A stretch of DNA of 64,000 bases, taken from positions 1 through 64,000 of the forward strand of contig NZ_MJAJ01000032.1 of assembly GCF_001746365.1 (NCBI RefSeq), in the 5' to 3' direction. The notes below the pieces were generated by a model, which ran no database searches, was not told where the DNA came from, and was given only the letters and a program-made list of their open reading frames with translations. Numbering within the stretch: the first letter of the stretch is position 1; every line of letters begins with the position of its first letter. The translations under genes were made by a program, and so were the position numbers. Positions 41,409-50,233 of the stretch are shown here, piece after piece. This DNA is from Streptomyces sp. LUP30. GTDB taxonomy: Bacteria > Actinomycetota > Actinomycetes > Streptomycetales > Streptomycetaceae.

Positions 41409-42839
41409 TCAACTCTCGGTCGGATTCAGGCCGTTGTCGAAGCTCCGGCGGCTGACCGGCGCGCCCAGACCGGTCATGACCAGCGCCGTCGCCGCCAGCA
41501 CGGCCACCGCGACCGCGCGCAGGGCCGGTCCCATGCCGAGGGCGAAACCGGCGTGCCCGGCCAGGACCGTGCCGGCGACCGCGACACCGAGGGCCGCGCC
41601 GATCTCGCGGGCCGAGGTGCCGAGTCCGGAGCCGAGGCCCGCCTGGTGGGGCGGGAGGGAGGTGACGACGCCCAGCGTCAACGCGGGCATCGACAGGCCC
41701 GTCCCCGCCGATATGACGAGCAGCCAGCCCGCGTACACCGGGTAGGGCGTGCCGGCGTCCGCCGTGGACGCGCCGAGCAGGCCGAGGCCGATCAGGGCGA
41801 GCCCGGAGCCGATGACCGGGCGGGGGTGGGCCGACCAGCGGGCGGCCAGCTTGGGGACCAGGGCCATGCCGACGATCAGCGGAACGATGGCGACGCCGGT
41901 GACGGCGGGCCCGTAGCCCTTGACCTCCTGCAGGTACTGGGAGTTGACGAAGAACAGCGCGAACAGACCGAAGAAGCCGGTCATGAGGCCGAGGCTCGTG
42001 GCTCGCAGGCGGGAGGAGCGGAACACGCGCGGGTCGAAGAGGGGGCTGCGCGAGCGCAGGGACCCCAGGGTGAACGCGGTGATCAGCGCGGCTCCCGTCG
42101 CGAACGAGCCCAGGATGCGCGGCGAGGCCCAGCCGTGGTCCGGGCCCTCGATGATGCCGAAGAGGACGGCGACCAGCCCCGCGGTGAGCAGCAGGGTGCC
42201 CAGCGGGTCGAGGCCGTTGCGCGGCGAGGGGTCCGTGCGCGGGGTGGTCAGGGCCACGGTGAGCGCCAGCAGCGCCGCCAGCGGGATCATCACCGCGAAC
42301 AGGGCCCGCCAGGTCAGGAACTGGCCGGCCAGGCCGCCGCCCAGGTTGCCCGCCAGGCCGCCGAGGCCCATGGCGAGGGTCCAGGACGCCATCGCCCGGG
42401 CCCTGCCCTGTGGTCCGGCGAGGTGGACCAGGATCGACATCGTCGCCGGGGTGATGAGCGCCGCGCCCGCTCCCGAGATGCCGCGGCCCGCGATGAGCAC
42501 CGCCGGATCGGGGGCGATCGCGCTGGTGGCGGCTCCGAGGGCGAACAGGCCGAGGCCGGCGAGCAGGGCGCCCTTGCGGCCGTGCCGGTCGCCGAGCGCG
42601 CCGGCCGGGATGAGCAGTCCCGCGAAGACGATGACGTACGCGTCGACGGTCCACAGGATCTGGGTGTGCGAGGGGTGCAGCGAGGAGGCGCTCAGCTGCG
42701 GGATGAGGAGGTTGATCGCGGCGACCATGCTCTGGGCGACCAGCACGCAGGCGCACAGTGCGAGGAGGGTGGACCGTTTCAGGGCGTGCGAGGGCACGGC
42801 TCCTCCCGGGGAGCTCGTCGGAGTGGGATGCCCGTTCAC
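41409..42839 (-). CDS. MFS multidrug efflux transporter (DHA2-like)
   Basis: 476-residue proton-driven exporter with about 14 membrane helices. Motif A-like sequence GALGDRHGRKGALLAG between helices 2 and 3, RGISGAGAALITPATMS in helix 4-5 and YLQEVKGYGPAVTGVAIVPL in the second half. This is the QacA/EmrB type. GTG start. It is divergent from a LysR regulator that starts 57 bases away; an inverted repeat lies between them, so that regulator probably controls it. Confidence 0.92.
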   Translation of the reverse strand: MNGHPTPTSSPGGAVPSHALKRSTLLALCACVLVAQSMVAAINLLIPQLSASSLHPSHTQILWTVDAYVIVFAGLLIPAGALGDRHGRKGALLAGLGLFALGAATSAIAPDPAVLIAGRGISGAGAALITPATMSILVHLAGPQGRARAMASWTLAMGLGGLAGNLGGGLAGQFLTWRALFAVMIPLAALLALTVALTTPRTDPSPRNGLDPLGTLLLTAGLVAVLFGIIEGPDHGWASPRILGSFATGAALITAFTLGSLRSRSPLFDPRVFRSSRLRATSLGLMTGFFGLFALFFVNSQYLQEVKGYGPAVTGVAIVPLIVGMALVPKLAARWSAHPRPVIGSGLALIGLGLLGASTADAGTPYPVYAGWLLVISAGTGLSMPALTLGVVTSLPPHQAGLGSGLGTSAREIGAALGVAVAGTVLAGHAGFALGMGPALRAVAVAVLAATALVMTGLGAPVSRRSFDNGLNPTES

Positions 42840-42868
42840 CGTAGGCTCGGCACCGACCTGCTTTCCAG

Positions 42869-42881
42869 TGCAACCTTTGCA
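42869..42881. promoter_or_regulatory. Inverted repeat between MFS and LysR genes
   Basis: TGCAA-CCT-TTGCA, a perfect five-base inverted repeat in the 56-base divergent spacer, 14 bases before the LysR ATG. Fits a LysR autoregulatory site. Confidence 0.5.
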
Positions 42882-42895
42882 AGGAGTGACTGCAC

Positions 42896-43879
42896 ATGAC
42901 GCAATCCGCGGCCCGGTCGGCCAGGTCTGCCGACCCCGCAGGAGCCGCTGGGCTCGATCTGAATCTGCTGGTCGCGCTGGACGTGCTGCTGGAGGAGCAG
43001 AGCGTGCAGGGCGCGGCCCGCCGTCTGCATCTGTCGGAACCGGCGATGAGCCGCACCCTGGGCCGGGTCCGCAGGGCGCTGGGGGATCCGATCCTGGTGC
43101 GGGCGGGGCGGCGGATGGTGCCGACGCCGCGCGCCCTCGCCGTGCGGGCCGAGGTGAGCGCCGTCGTGGAGCGGGCCCGGGCGTTGTTCGCGCCGGCCGA
43201 GGGGGCCGACCTGAGGACGGTGACCCGCACCCTCACGATCCTGGGTCACGACGCCATCGCGGCCGCCCATGGGCCGGCCCTGTACGCCCGCGCGGCCGCC
43301 GAGGCCCCCGGCATCCGCATCCGGTTCCTGGGCGAGAGCCACGTCGACGCGCCGTTCCTGCGCGAGGGCACCGCCGACCTGGAGGTGGGCGTCATCGATT
43401 CGGTGGCCCCCGAGGTGCACCGTGAGCAGCTGTACGAGGACCGGATGGTGGGCGTCGCCCGCGCCGGACACCCGCTGCTGGAGGGCGAGTTGACGCCCGA
43501 GCGGTTCGCCCGGGAGGTGGACCACATCATCGTCTCCCGGCGCGGCAGGCTGCACGGGCCGGTGGACGCGGCGCTCGCCGAGCTGGGACTGGAGCGGCGG
43601 GTGGTGGGCGCCGTCGGCTCGCTCCCGGCCTCCCTCTTCGTCATCCGCGAGACCGATCTGGTGGGTCTGAACACCGCCTGGGGGCTGCCGTTGGCGCGGA
43701 GCCTCGGCCTGGTCCCCTTCGAGGTGCCGCTGGATCTGCCGCCGCTGCGGCTGGGCATGGCCTGGCACCCACGGCACGACGCGGACCCCGCGCACGCGTG
43801 GCTGCGGGCCGCGGTGCGGGACATGGTGGCGGACGGTGACGGCCGTGGCGGCCCGCGGGTGAGCGACCCGTCACCATGA
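42896..43879 (+). CDS. LysR-family transcriptional regulator
   Basis: 327 residues. The N-terminal winged helix has LDLNLLVALDVLLEEQSVQG, then HLSEPAMSRTLGRVRRALGD and PILVRAGRRMVPTPRA, typical of LysR. The C-terminal effector domain has RIRFLGESHVDAPFLREGTA (first lobe) and a PPLRLGMAWHPRHDADPAHA end, as in the NodD/SyrM-like branch. ATG with AAGGAG. It is divergent from the MFS exporter and just upstream of the betaine operon; it could control either. Confidence 0.93.
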   Translation: MTQSAARSARSADPAGAAGLDLNLLVALDVLLEEQSVQGAARRLHLSEPAMSRTLGRVRRALGDPILVRAGRRMVPTPRALAVRAEVSAVVERARALFAPAEGADLRTVTRTLTILGHDAIAAAHGPALYARAAAEAPGIRIRFLGESHVDAPFLREGTADLEVGVIDSVAPEVHREQLYEDRMVGVARAGHPLLEGELTPERFAREVDHIIVSRRGRLHGPVDAALAELGLERRVVGAVGSLPASLFVIRETDLVGLNTAWGLPLARSLGLVPFEVPLDLPPLRLGMAWHPRHDADPAHAWLRAAVRDMVADGDGRGGPRVSDPSP

Positions 43880-43938
43880 CGCCCATTTTGTCCATTTATG
43901 CCCGTACTGGCAGTGACTCAGCGCACTTTAGGCCAGGG

Positions 43939-43952
43939 ATTGCGCATGCAAT
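43939..43952. promoter_or_regulatory. Inverted repeat in the betaine operon leader
   Basis: ATTGC-GCAT-GCAAT, five-base arms about 90 bases before the betB ATG, in a relatively AT-rich stretch that includes CCATTTTGTCCATTTATG. Probably part of the operon's promoter or operator. Confidence 0.35.
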
Positions 43953-44041
43953 GAAAGGTTCGGGGCATGTGGACGCGGTCCCCGACGGCGACCCACGGGT
44001 GACACAGGGGGACTGAACAGGAACGGAAGGCAACACCGATC

Positions 44042-45571
44042 ATGGCCGACACGACGGAACAGACGGAACAGCGGGAGTGCCGGACGATTCACGCGGGCGG
44101 CGAATGGCTGACGGCCGCCTCCGGAGCGACCCGGGAGATCCTCGACCCAGCGGACGGCCGCCCCTTCGCGGTGGTCGCCGAGGGCGACGAGAAGGACGCC
44201 GACCTGGCGATCGCGGCCGCCCGCGCCGCCTTCGACGAGGGCGACTGGCCGCGCACTCCGGCCGTCGAGCGCGCCGCACTGCTGCGCCGCGTCGCCGACC
44301 TCCTCATACGCGACCGCGAACGGCTCGGTCTGCTGGAGAGCCGTGACGCGGGCAAGACCCTCGAAGAGGGCCGGGTGGACATCGACTGTGTCGCCGACGC
44401 CTTCCGCTACTTCGCCGGTCTCGTCGCCGCCGAGGCGCCGGGCCGGGTCGTGGACGCGGGCTCGTCCGACGTCCACAGCGTCGTCGTCCACGAGCCCATC
44501 GGCGTGTGCGCGCTGATCACCCCCTGGAACTACCCGCTCCTCCAGGCGAGTTGGAAGATCGCGCCCGCGCTCGCCGCCGGCGACACGTTCGTCGTGAAGC
44601 CGAGCGAGATCACCCCGCTGACCACGATCGCCCTCATCGACCTGCTCGCCGAGGCCGGACTGCCCGCCGGCGTCGCCAACATCGTCACCGGCCCCGGCCA
44701 CACCGTCGGCGCCCGGCTCGCCGAACACCCCGACGTCGACCTGGTGTCCTTCACCGGCGGCCTGGTCAGCGGCGTCAAGGTCGCCCAGGCGGCCGCCCCG
44801 ACCGTCAAGAAGGTCGCCCTCGAACTCGGCGGCAAGAACCCCAACGTGGTCTTCGCCGACGCCTGCGCCACCCCCGAGGGCTTCGACACCGCCGTCGACC
44901 AGGCCCTCAACGCGGCCTTCATCCACAGCGGCCAGGTCTGCTCGGCGGGCTCCCGGCTCATCGTCGAGGAGTCCGTCCGCGACCGCTTCGTCGAAGAACT
45001 CGCCCGCCGGGCCGGGAAGATCCGCCTCGGACGCGGCACCGAGAGCGGCGTCGAGTGCGGCCCGCTCGTCTCCGAGCAGCAGCGCGCCAAGACCGAGGAG
45101 TACGTGGCCTCCGCGCTCGCCGAGGGCGCCGTGCTGCGGTCCGGCGGCCGACGCCCCGACCCCGCCCCGGAGCGGCCGGAGACCGGCTACTTCTACGAGC
45201 CCACCGTCCTCGACCGCTGCCACCGCGAGATGCGCGTCGTGCGGGAGGAGGTCTTCGGACCGGTCCTCACCGTCGAGACCTTCCGCACCGAGGACGAGGC
45301 CGTGGCCCTGGCCAACGACACCGAGTACGGACTCGCGGGCGGCGTGTGGACCTCCGACGCGGGCCGCGCCCGCCGGGTCGCCGGCCGGCTGCGCCACGGC
45401 ACCGTCTGGATCAACGACTTCCACCCCTACCTGCCGCAGGCGGAGTGGGGCGGCTTCGGAAAGAGCGGCGTGGGCCGCGAACTGGGGCCCGCAGGGCTCG
45501 CCGAGTACCGCGAGTCCAAGCACGTGTACCAGAACCTCGCACCGCAGCCGGTCCGCTGGTTCGCGGGCTGA
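44042..45571 (+). CDS. betB: Betaine-aldehyde dehydrogenase
   Basis: 509-residue NAD(P)-dependent aldehyde dehydrogenase, second step of choline to glycine betaine. NAD site ITPWNYPLLQASWKIAPALA, catalytic Glu in VALELGGKNPNVVF and catalytic Cys in IHSGQVCSAGSRLIVEE (near residue 300). The tail shows WINDFHPYLPQAEWGGFGKS. Assignment to betaine aldehyde rests on the next gene being a choline-dehydrogenase-type oxidase and on the betaine importer behind it. ATG with GGAAGG eleven bases upstream. Confidence 0.9.
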   Translation: MADTTEQTEQRECRTIHAGGEWLTAASGATREILDPADGRPFAVVAEGDEKDADLAIAAARAAFDEGDWPRTPAVERAALLRRVADLLIRDRERLGLLESRDAGKTLEEGRVDIDCVADAFRYFAGLVAAEAPGRVVDAGSSDVHSVVVHEPIGVCALITPWNYPLLQASWKIAPALAAGDTFVVKPSEITPLTTIALIDLLAEAGLPAGVANIVTGPGHTVGARLAEHPDVDLVSFTGGLVSGVKVAQAAAPTVKKVALELGGKNPNVVFADACATPEGFDTAVDQALNAAFIHSGQVCSAGSRLIVEESVRDRFVEELARRAGKIRLGRGTESGVECGPLVSEQQRAKTEEYVASALAEGAVLRSGGRRPDPAPERPETGYFYEPTVLDRCHREMRVVREEVFGPVLTVETFRTEDEAVALANDTEYGLAGGVWTSDAGRARRVAGRLRHGTVWINDFHPYLPQAEWGGFGKSGVGRELGPAGLAEYRESKHVYQNLAPQPVRWFAG

Positions 45572-45648
45572 CCACCGCGCCCCGCACAGTCCGCTCACCC
45601 CGCCCCCTTCGCATCGAACAGGCTTCGCACGCCCCTGGAGTACCCCCC

Positions 45649-47178
45649 ATGCCAGACACCTCACCCGTCTATGACTACGTGATCGTCGGAGGCGGAACCG
45701 CCGGTTCCGTCATCGCCTCACGGCTCACCGAGAACCCCGACGTCACCGTCGCCGTCATCGAGGGCGGCCCCAGCGACGTCGGCCGCGACGACGTCCTCAC
45801 CCTGCGCCGCTGGATGGGCCTGCTCGGCGGCGAGCTCGACTACGACTACCCCACCACCGAGCAGCCGCGCGGCAACTCCCACATCCGGCACAGCCGCGCC
45901 CGCGTCCTCGGCGGCTGCTCCTCGCACAACACCCTCATCGCCTTCAAGCCGCTGCCGTCCGACTTCGACGAGTGGGAGGCGGCCGGCGCGACGGGCTGGG
46001 GCGCGGTCCCCATGGAGGCGTACTACGCACGCCTGCTGAACAACATCGTCCCCGTCGACGAGAAGGACCGGAACGCCATCGCCCGCGACTTCGTCGACGC
46101 CGCGCAGCAGGCGACCGGAGTGCCCCGCGTCGAGGGCTTCAACGCCAAGCCCTTCGACGAGGGCGTCGGCTTCTTCGACCTCGCCTACCACCCGGAGACC
46201 AACAAGCGTTCGTCCGCGTCGGTCGCCTATCTGCACCCGGTGATGGACGAGCGGCCCAACCTGACGATCCTGCTGGAGACCTGGGCGCACCGGCTGGAAC
46301 TGGACGGCCCGCGCGCGCGGGGTGTGCACGTGCGCGCCGAGGACGGCACGGAGAGCCTGGTACGGGCCCGGCGCGAGGTCGTGCTCTGCGCGGGCGCGAT
46401 CGACACGCCCCGCCTGCTGCTGCACTCCGGCATCGGCCCCAAGACCGACCTCGACGCGCTCGGCATACCCGTCGTCCACGACCTGCCCGGCGTCGGCGAG
46501 AACCTCCTCGACCACCCCGAGTCGGTGATCGTCTGGGAGACGCACGGGCCGCTCCCGGAGAACTCCGCGATGGACTCCGACGCAGGCCTGTTCGTGCGCC
46601 GGGACCCCGAACACGCGGGCCCCGACCTGATGTTCCACTTCTACCAGGTCCCCTTCACCGACAACCCGGAACGGCTCGGCTACGAACGCCCCGAGCACGG
46701 CGTGTCGATGACCCCCAACATCCCCAAGCCGAAGTCCCGCGGCCGGCTCTACCTGCAGAGCGCGGACCCGAGCGTCAAGCCCGCCCTCGACTTCCGCTAC
46801 TTCACCGACGAGGACGACTACGACGGCCGCACCCTCGTCGACGGGATCCGCATCGCGCGCGAGATCGCGAAGACCGAGCCGCTGGCCGGCTGGCTCAAGC
46901 GCGAGGTCGCCCCCGGCCCGCACATCACGAGCGACGAGGAGCTGAGCGAGTACGCGCGCAAGGTCGCGCACACCGTGTACCACCCGGCGGGCACCTGCAA
47001 GATGGGCGCCGCCGACGACGAACTGGCCGTAGTGGACCCCCAGTTGCGAATCCGTGGACTGGAAGGCATCCGCATCGCGGACGCCTCCGTGTTCCCGACC
47101 ATGACAGCCGTGAACCCGATGATCGGCGTGCTGATGGTCGGCGAACGGGCCGTGGACCTGATCGGAGGCGATGCCTGA
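45649..47178 (+). CDS. betA: GMC oxidoreductase, choline-dehydrogenase type
   Basis: 509-residue FAD enzyme. The dinucleotide site is DYVIVGGGTAGSVIASRLTE, the GMC signature 1 region RARVLGGCSSHNTLIAFKP and signature 2 AGAIDTPRLLLHSGIG. The active-site His is in HTVYHPAGTCKMGAADDEL, and an Asn lies in MTAVNPMIGVLMVGERA. It should oxidise choline to betaine aldehyde for BetB. ATG of MPDTSPVYD; the stop overlaps the ATP-binding gene (TGATG), so the two are coupled. The substrate is inferred from context; other alcohols are possible. Confidence 0.88.
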   Translation: MPDTSPVYDYVIVGGGTAGSVIASRLTENPDVTVAVIEGGPSDVGRDDVLTLRRWMGLLGGELDYDYPTTEQPRGNSHIRHSRARVLGGCSSHNTLIAFKPLPSDFDEWEAAGATGWGAVPMEAYYARLLNNIVPVDEKDRNAIARDFVDAAQQATGVPRVEGFNAKPFDEGVGFFDLAYHPETNKRSSASVAYLHPVMDERPNLTILLETWAHRLELDGPRARGVHVRAEDGTESLVRARREVVLCAGAIDTPRLLLHSGIGPKTDLDALGIPVVHDLPGVGENLLDHPESVIVWETHGPLPENSAMDSDAGLFVRRDPEHAGPDLMFHFYQVPFTDNPERLGYERPEHGVSMTPNIPKPKSRGRLYLQSADPSVKPALDFRYFTDEDDYDGRTLVDGIRIAREIAKTEPLAGWLKREVAPGPHITSDEELSEYARKVAHTVYHPAGTCKMGAADDELAVVDPQLRIRGLEGIRIADASVFPTMTAVNPMIGVLMVGERAVDLIGGDA

Positions 47179-48269
47179 TGAGTACCGACCTGAGCACCGG
47201 CACGAGTACCCCCGCGAGCGTCGAGACGCGCCCGCCGGTCTTCTCGGTGGACGGCCTGTGGAAGGTGTTCGGCCCGAAGGCCGAGACCGTCCCCGCCGAC
47301 CCCGAGCTGACCTCCCTGCCCCCCGCCGAACTGCGCTCCCGCACCGGCTGCACCGCCGCGGTCCGGGACGTCTCCTTCGATGTGCGCAAGGGCGAGGTCT
47401 TCGTCGTCATGGGCCTGTCCGGCTCCGGCAAGTCCACCCTCGTACGCTGCCTGACCCGGCTGATCGAGCCGACCGCCGGCACCATCGCCATCGAGGGCGA
47501 GGACGTGCGGGCCATGGACAAGACCCGGCTGCGCGAACTGCGCCGGCACCGCGCCGCGATGGTCTTCCAGCACTTCGGCCTGCTCCCGCACCGCACCGTC
47601 GTCGACAACGTCGCCTACGGCCTGGAGATCCAGGGCGTCGGCAAGTCCGAACGCCGCGAGCGCGCCCAGGAGGTCGTCGAGAAGGTCGGCCTCGAAGGCA
47701 TGGAGCACCGCAAGCCCAGCGAGCTGTCCGGCGGCCAGCGCCAGCGCGTCGGACTGGCCCGCGCGCTCGCCGTCGACCCCGAGGTGCTGCTCTTCGACGA
47801 GCCGTTCAGCGCGCTCGACCCGCTGATCCGGCGCGACATGCAGGAGGAGGTCGTCCGGCTGCACCAGGAGGAGGGCCGCACGATGGTCTTCATCACCCAC
47901 GACCTCAGCGAGGCCCTCAAGCTCGGCGACCGCATCGCGCTCATGCGCGACGGCGAGGTCGTGCAGCTCGGCACCCCCGAGGAGATCGTCGGCTCGCCCG
48001 CCGACGACTACGTCCGCGAGTTCGTCCGCGACGTCCCGCGCGAACAGGTCATGACGGTCCGCCGGGCCATGCGCCCAGGTGAATGCGTCGGCCCCGACCA
48101 TCCCGGCGCGATCGCCGCCGACGCGGTCGTCGCCGACGCGATCCAGGTCGTGTCGCGCAGCCACCAGCCCGCGTGCGTCGTGGAGGACGGCCGGTGTCTG
48201 GGGGTCGTCGACCACGAACGGCTCCTCGACGTCGTGGCCGGGACGGAGCTCCGCAAGGAGGCGGTCTGA
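47178..48269 (+). CDS. Glycine betaine/proline ABC importer, ATP-binding subunit
   Basis: 363 residues of the ProV/OpuAA type. Walker A GLSGSGKSTLVRCL, Q loop VFQHFGLLPHRTVVDNVAYG, signature ELSGGQRQRVGLARALA, Walker B VLLFDEPFSALDPL and H loop FITHDLSEAL. After residue 285 comes a shortened CBS-like tail (AADAVVADAIQVVSRSHQPA, GVVDHERLLDVV), as in osmosensing OpuA. An insert near residues 30-45 (AETVPADPELTSLPPAELRS) matches ProV-type proteins. ATG overlaps the betA stop. Confidence 0.93.
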   Translation: MSTDLSTGTSTPASVETRPPVFSVDGLWKVFGPKAETVPADPELTSLPPAELRSRTGCTAAVRDVSFDVRKGEVFVVMGLSGSGKSTLVRCLTRLIEPTAGTIAIEGEDVRAMDKTRLRELRRHRAAMVFQHFGLLPHRTVVDNVAYGLEIQGVGKSERRERAQEVVEKVGLEGMEHRKPSELSGGQRQRVGLARALAVDPEVLLFDEPFSALDPLIRRDMQEEVVRLHQEEGRTMVFITHDLSEALKLGDRIALMRDGEVVQLGTPEEIVGSPADDYVREFVRDVPREQVMTVRRAMRPGECVGPDHPGAIAADAVVADAIQVVSRSHQPACVVEDGRCLGVVDHERLLDVVAGTELRKEAV

Positions 48270-48270
48270 C

Positions 48271-50232
48271 ATGGCTACCGTCACCGCACCCGCCCCCCGG
48301 GTCTCCCTGCCGGGCTTCCTCAAACACCGCGCGGCCGCCAAGCTCGCCCTGCTGGCCCTCGCCGCGGCGATCCTCGTCCCGCTCGCCGACGCCCAGTGGG
48401 CCAGCGGCAGCTGGCCCGCCGCCCTCACCGTCGACCTCACCCAGCCGCTGGGCAAGGTCAGCGACTGGATCATCGACAACCGTGACAGCCATCCGCTGTT
48501 CCTGTACGGCTTCGGCTACGTCAGCAACGCGGTCGTGCTGTCCGTGCGGGCCGTCTACCTGGTCCTGCTCGCCGCGGGCTGGGCGGGCGTCACCGCCGTC
48601 GCCGGGCTGGTCGCCTGGCGGGTCGCCGGAGTGCGGCTCGGGCTCGGCGCCGCCGCCGCGTTCCTGACCTGCGGACTGCTCGGCATGTGGATCCCCACCA
48701 TGCAGACGCTCGCCCTGATGGTCGTGGCGGTCCTCGTGTCCGTCGCCGTCGGCGCCGTGCTGGGCCTGGCCGCCGGGCTGTCGGACCGGATGGACCGCAT
48801 CCTGCGCCCCGTCCTGGACACCATGCAGGTGCTGCCCGCGTTCGCCTACCTGCTCCCGGTGGTCCTGATCTTCGGCATCGGCGTCCCCGCGGCCGTCCTC
48901 GCCACCGTCGTCTACGCCGCCCCGCCCATGGCCCGGCTCACCGCCCTCGGGCTGCGCGGCGCCGACAAGGAGGTGCTGGAGGCCGTCGAATCGCTCGGGG
49001 CCACCTCCCGCCAGCGCCTGCTGACCGCGCGCCTCCCGCTGGCCCGCAAGGAACTCCTGCTCGGCCTCAACCAGACGATCATGATGGCGCTGTCCATGGC
49101 GGTCATCGCCTCCGTGATCGGCGCCGGCGGCCTCGGTGACCGCGTCTACCAGGCGCTCGCCTCCGTCGACGTCGGCGCGGCCCTCGCCGCGGGCATCCCG
49201 ATCGTCCTCCTCGCCGTCGTCCTGGACCGGGTCACCTGCGCGGCGGGCAACGGCGAAGGCGGCTCCGGCGGCGGGCGCACCGGCCTGACCCGGCGCGCCG
49301 GATGGGCGTACGCGCTCGCCGCCGCCGTGGCCGTGGCGCTCGTCGGACGGCTCGTCGGCCGCCTCGACTGGCCCGGCTCCTGGACGCTGAACATCGCCGA
49401 GCCGGTCAACCGGGCCGTGGACTGGATGACCGACCACCTCTACTCCGGGGTCCCCGTGATCGGCGGCACCGCCGACTGGGCCGGACACTTCACCACCTGG
49501 GTCCTCGACCCGCTGCGCGACGGCCTCCAGGCCCTGCCCTGGTGGTCGGTCCTGCTGATCGTCGCCGCGCTCGCCTGGGTGATCGGCACCTGGCGGACCG
49601 CGCTCACCGCCGTCCTCGCCATGGCCGCGATCGGCGTGCTCGGCGTGTGGAAGCCCTCGCTCGACACGCTCTCGCAGGTCCTCGCCGCGGTCGCCGTCAC
49701 CCTCGTCCTGGGCTTCGCGACCGGCGTCGCAGCCGCCCGCAGCGACCGCTTCGAACAGTTCCTGCGGCCCGTCCTCGACGTCTTCCAGACGATGCCGCAG
49801 TTCGTGTACCTGATCCCGGTCGTCGCGCTGTTCGGCGTCGGCCGCGCGCCCGCCGTGGCCGCCGCGGTCGTCTACGCGCTGCCCGCCGTCGTCCGCATCA
49901 CCACGCAGGGACTGCGCCAGGTCGACCCGGCCGCCCTGGAGTCGGCCCGCTCGCTCGGCGCGAGCAGCGGCCAGCAGATCCGCCAGGTGCAGCTCCCGCT
50001 GGCCCGCCCGGCCCTGCTGCTCGCCCTCAACCAGGGCGTGGTCCTGGTCCTCGCCGTCGTCATCATCGGCGGTCTGGTCGGCGGCGGCGCTCTCGGCTAC
50101 GACGTCGTCTTCGGCCTCGCCCAGGGCGACCTCGCCACCGGACTGGTGGCCGGCGCGGCCATCGTCTGCCTCGGCCTGATGCTCGACCGGGTGACCCAGC
50201 CCACCGAACGCCGCGCCAAGAAGGGAGCGTGA
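48271..50232 (+). CDS. Glycine betaine ABC importer, duplicated (fused) permease
   Basis: 653-residue membrane protein with two ProW-like permease halves in one chain. The first half has the EAA loop EAVESLGATSRQRLLTARLP, the second ESARSLGASSGQQIRQVQLP; each has about six helices. Each half also has its own SDRM or SDRFEQFLRPVLD segment and a P-A-F-x-Y-L-hydrophobic core (TMQVLPAFAYLLPVVLIFG; TMPQFVYLIPVVALFG). It should form a pseudo-dimer with two ATPase copies. ATG of MATVTAPAPR. One base after its stop the binding-protein gene begins. Confidence 0.92.
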   Translation: MATVTAPAPRVSLPGFLKHRAAAKLALLALAAAILVPLADAQWASGSWPAALTVDLTQPLGKVSDWIIDNRDSHPLFLYGFGYVSNAVVLSVRAVYLVLLAAGWAGVTAVAGLVAWRVAGVRLGLGAAAAFLTCGLLGMWIPTMQTLALMVVAVLVSVAVGAVLGLAAGLSDRMDRILRPVLDTMQVLPAFAYLLPVVLIFGIGVPAAVLATVVYAAPPMARLTALGLRGADKEVLEAVESLGATSRQRLLTARLPLARKELLLGLNQTIMMALSMAVIASVIGAGGLGDRVYQALASVDVGAALAAGIPIVLLAVVLDRVTCAAGNGEGGSGGGRTGLTRRAGWAYALAAAVAVALVGRLVGRLDWPGSWTLNIAEPVNRAVDWMTDHLYSGVPVIGGTADWAGHFTTWVLDPLRDGLQALPWWSVLLIVAALAWVIGTWRTALTAVLAMAAIGVLGVWKPSLDTLSQVLAAVAVTLVLGFATGVAAARSDRFEQFLRPVLDVFQTMPQFVYLIPVVALFGVGRAPAVAAAVVYALPAVVRITTQGLRQVDPAALESARSLGASSGQQIRQVQLPLARPALLLALNQGVVLVLAVVIIGGLVGGGALGYDVVFGLAQGDLATGLVAGAAIVCLGLMLDRVTQPTERRAKKGA

Positions 50233-50233
50233 C

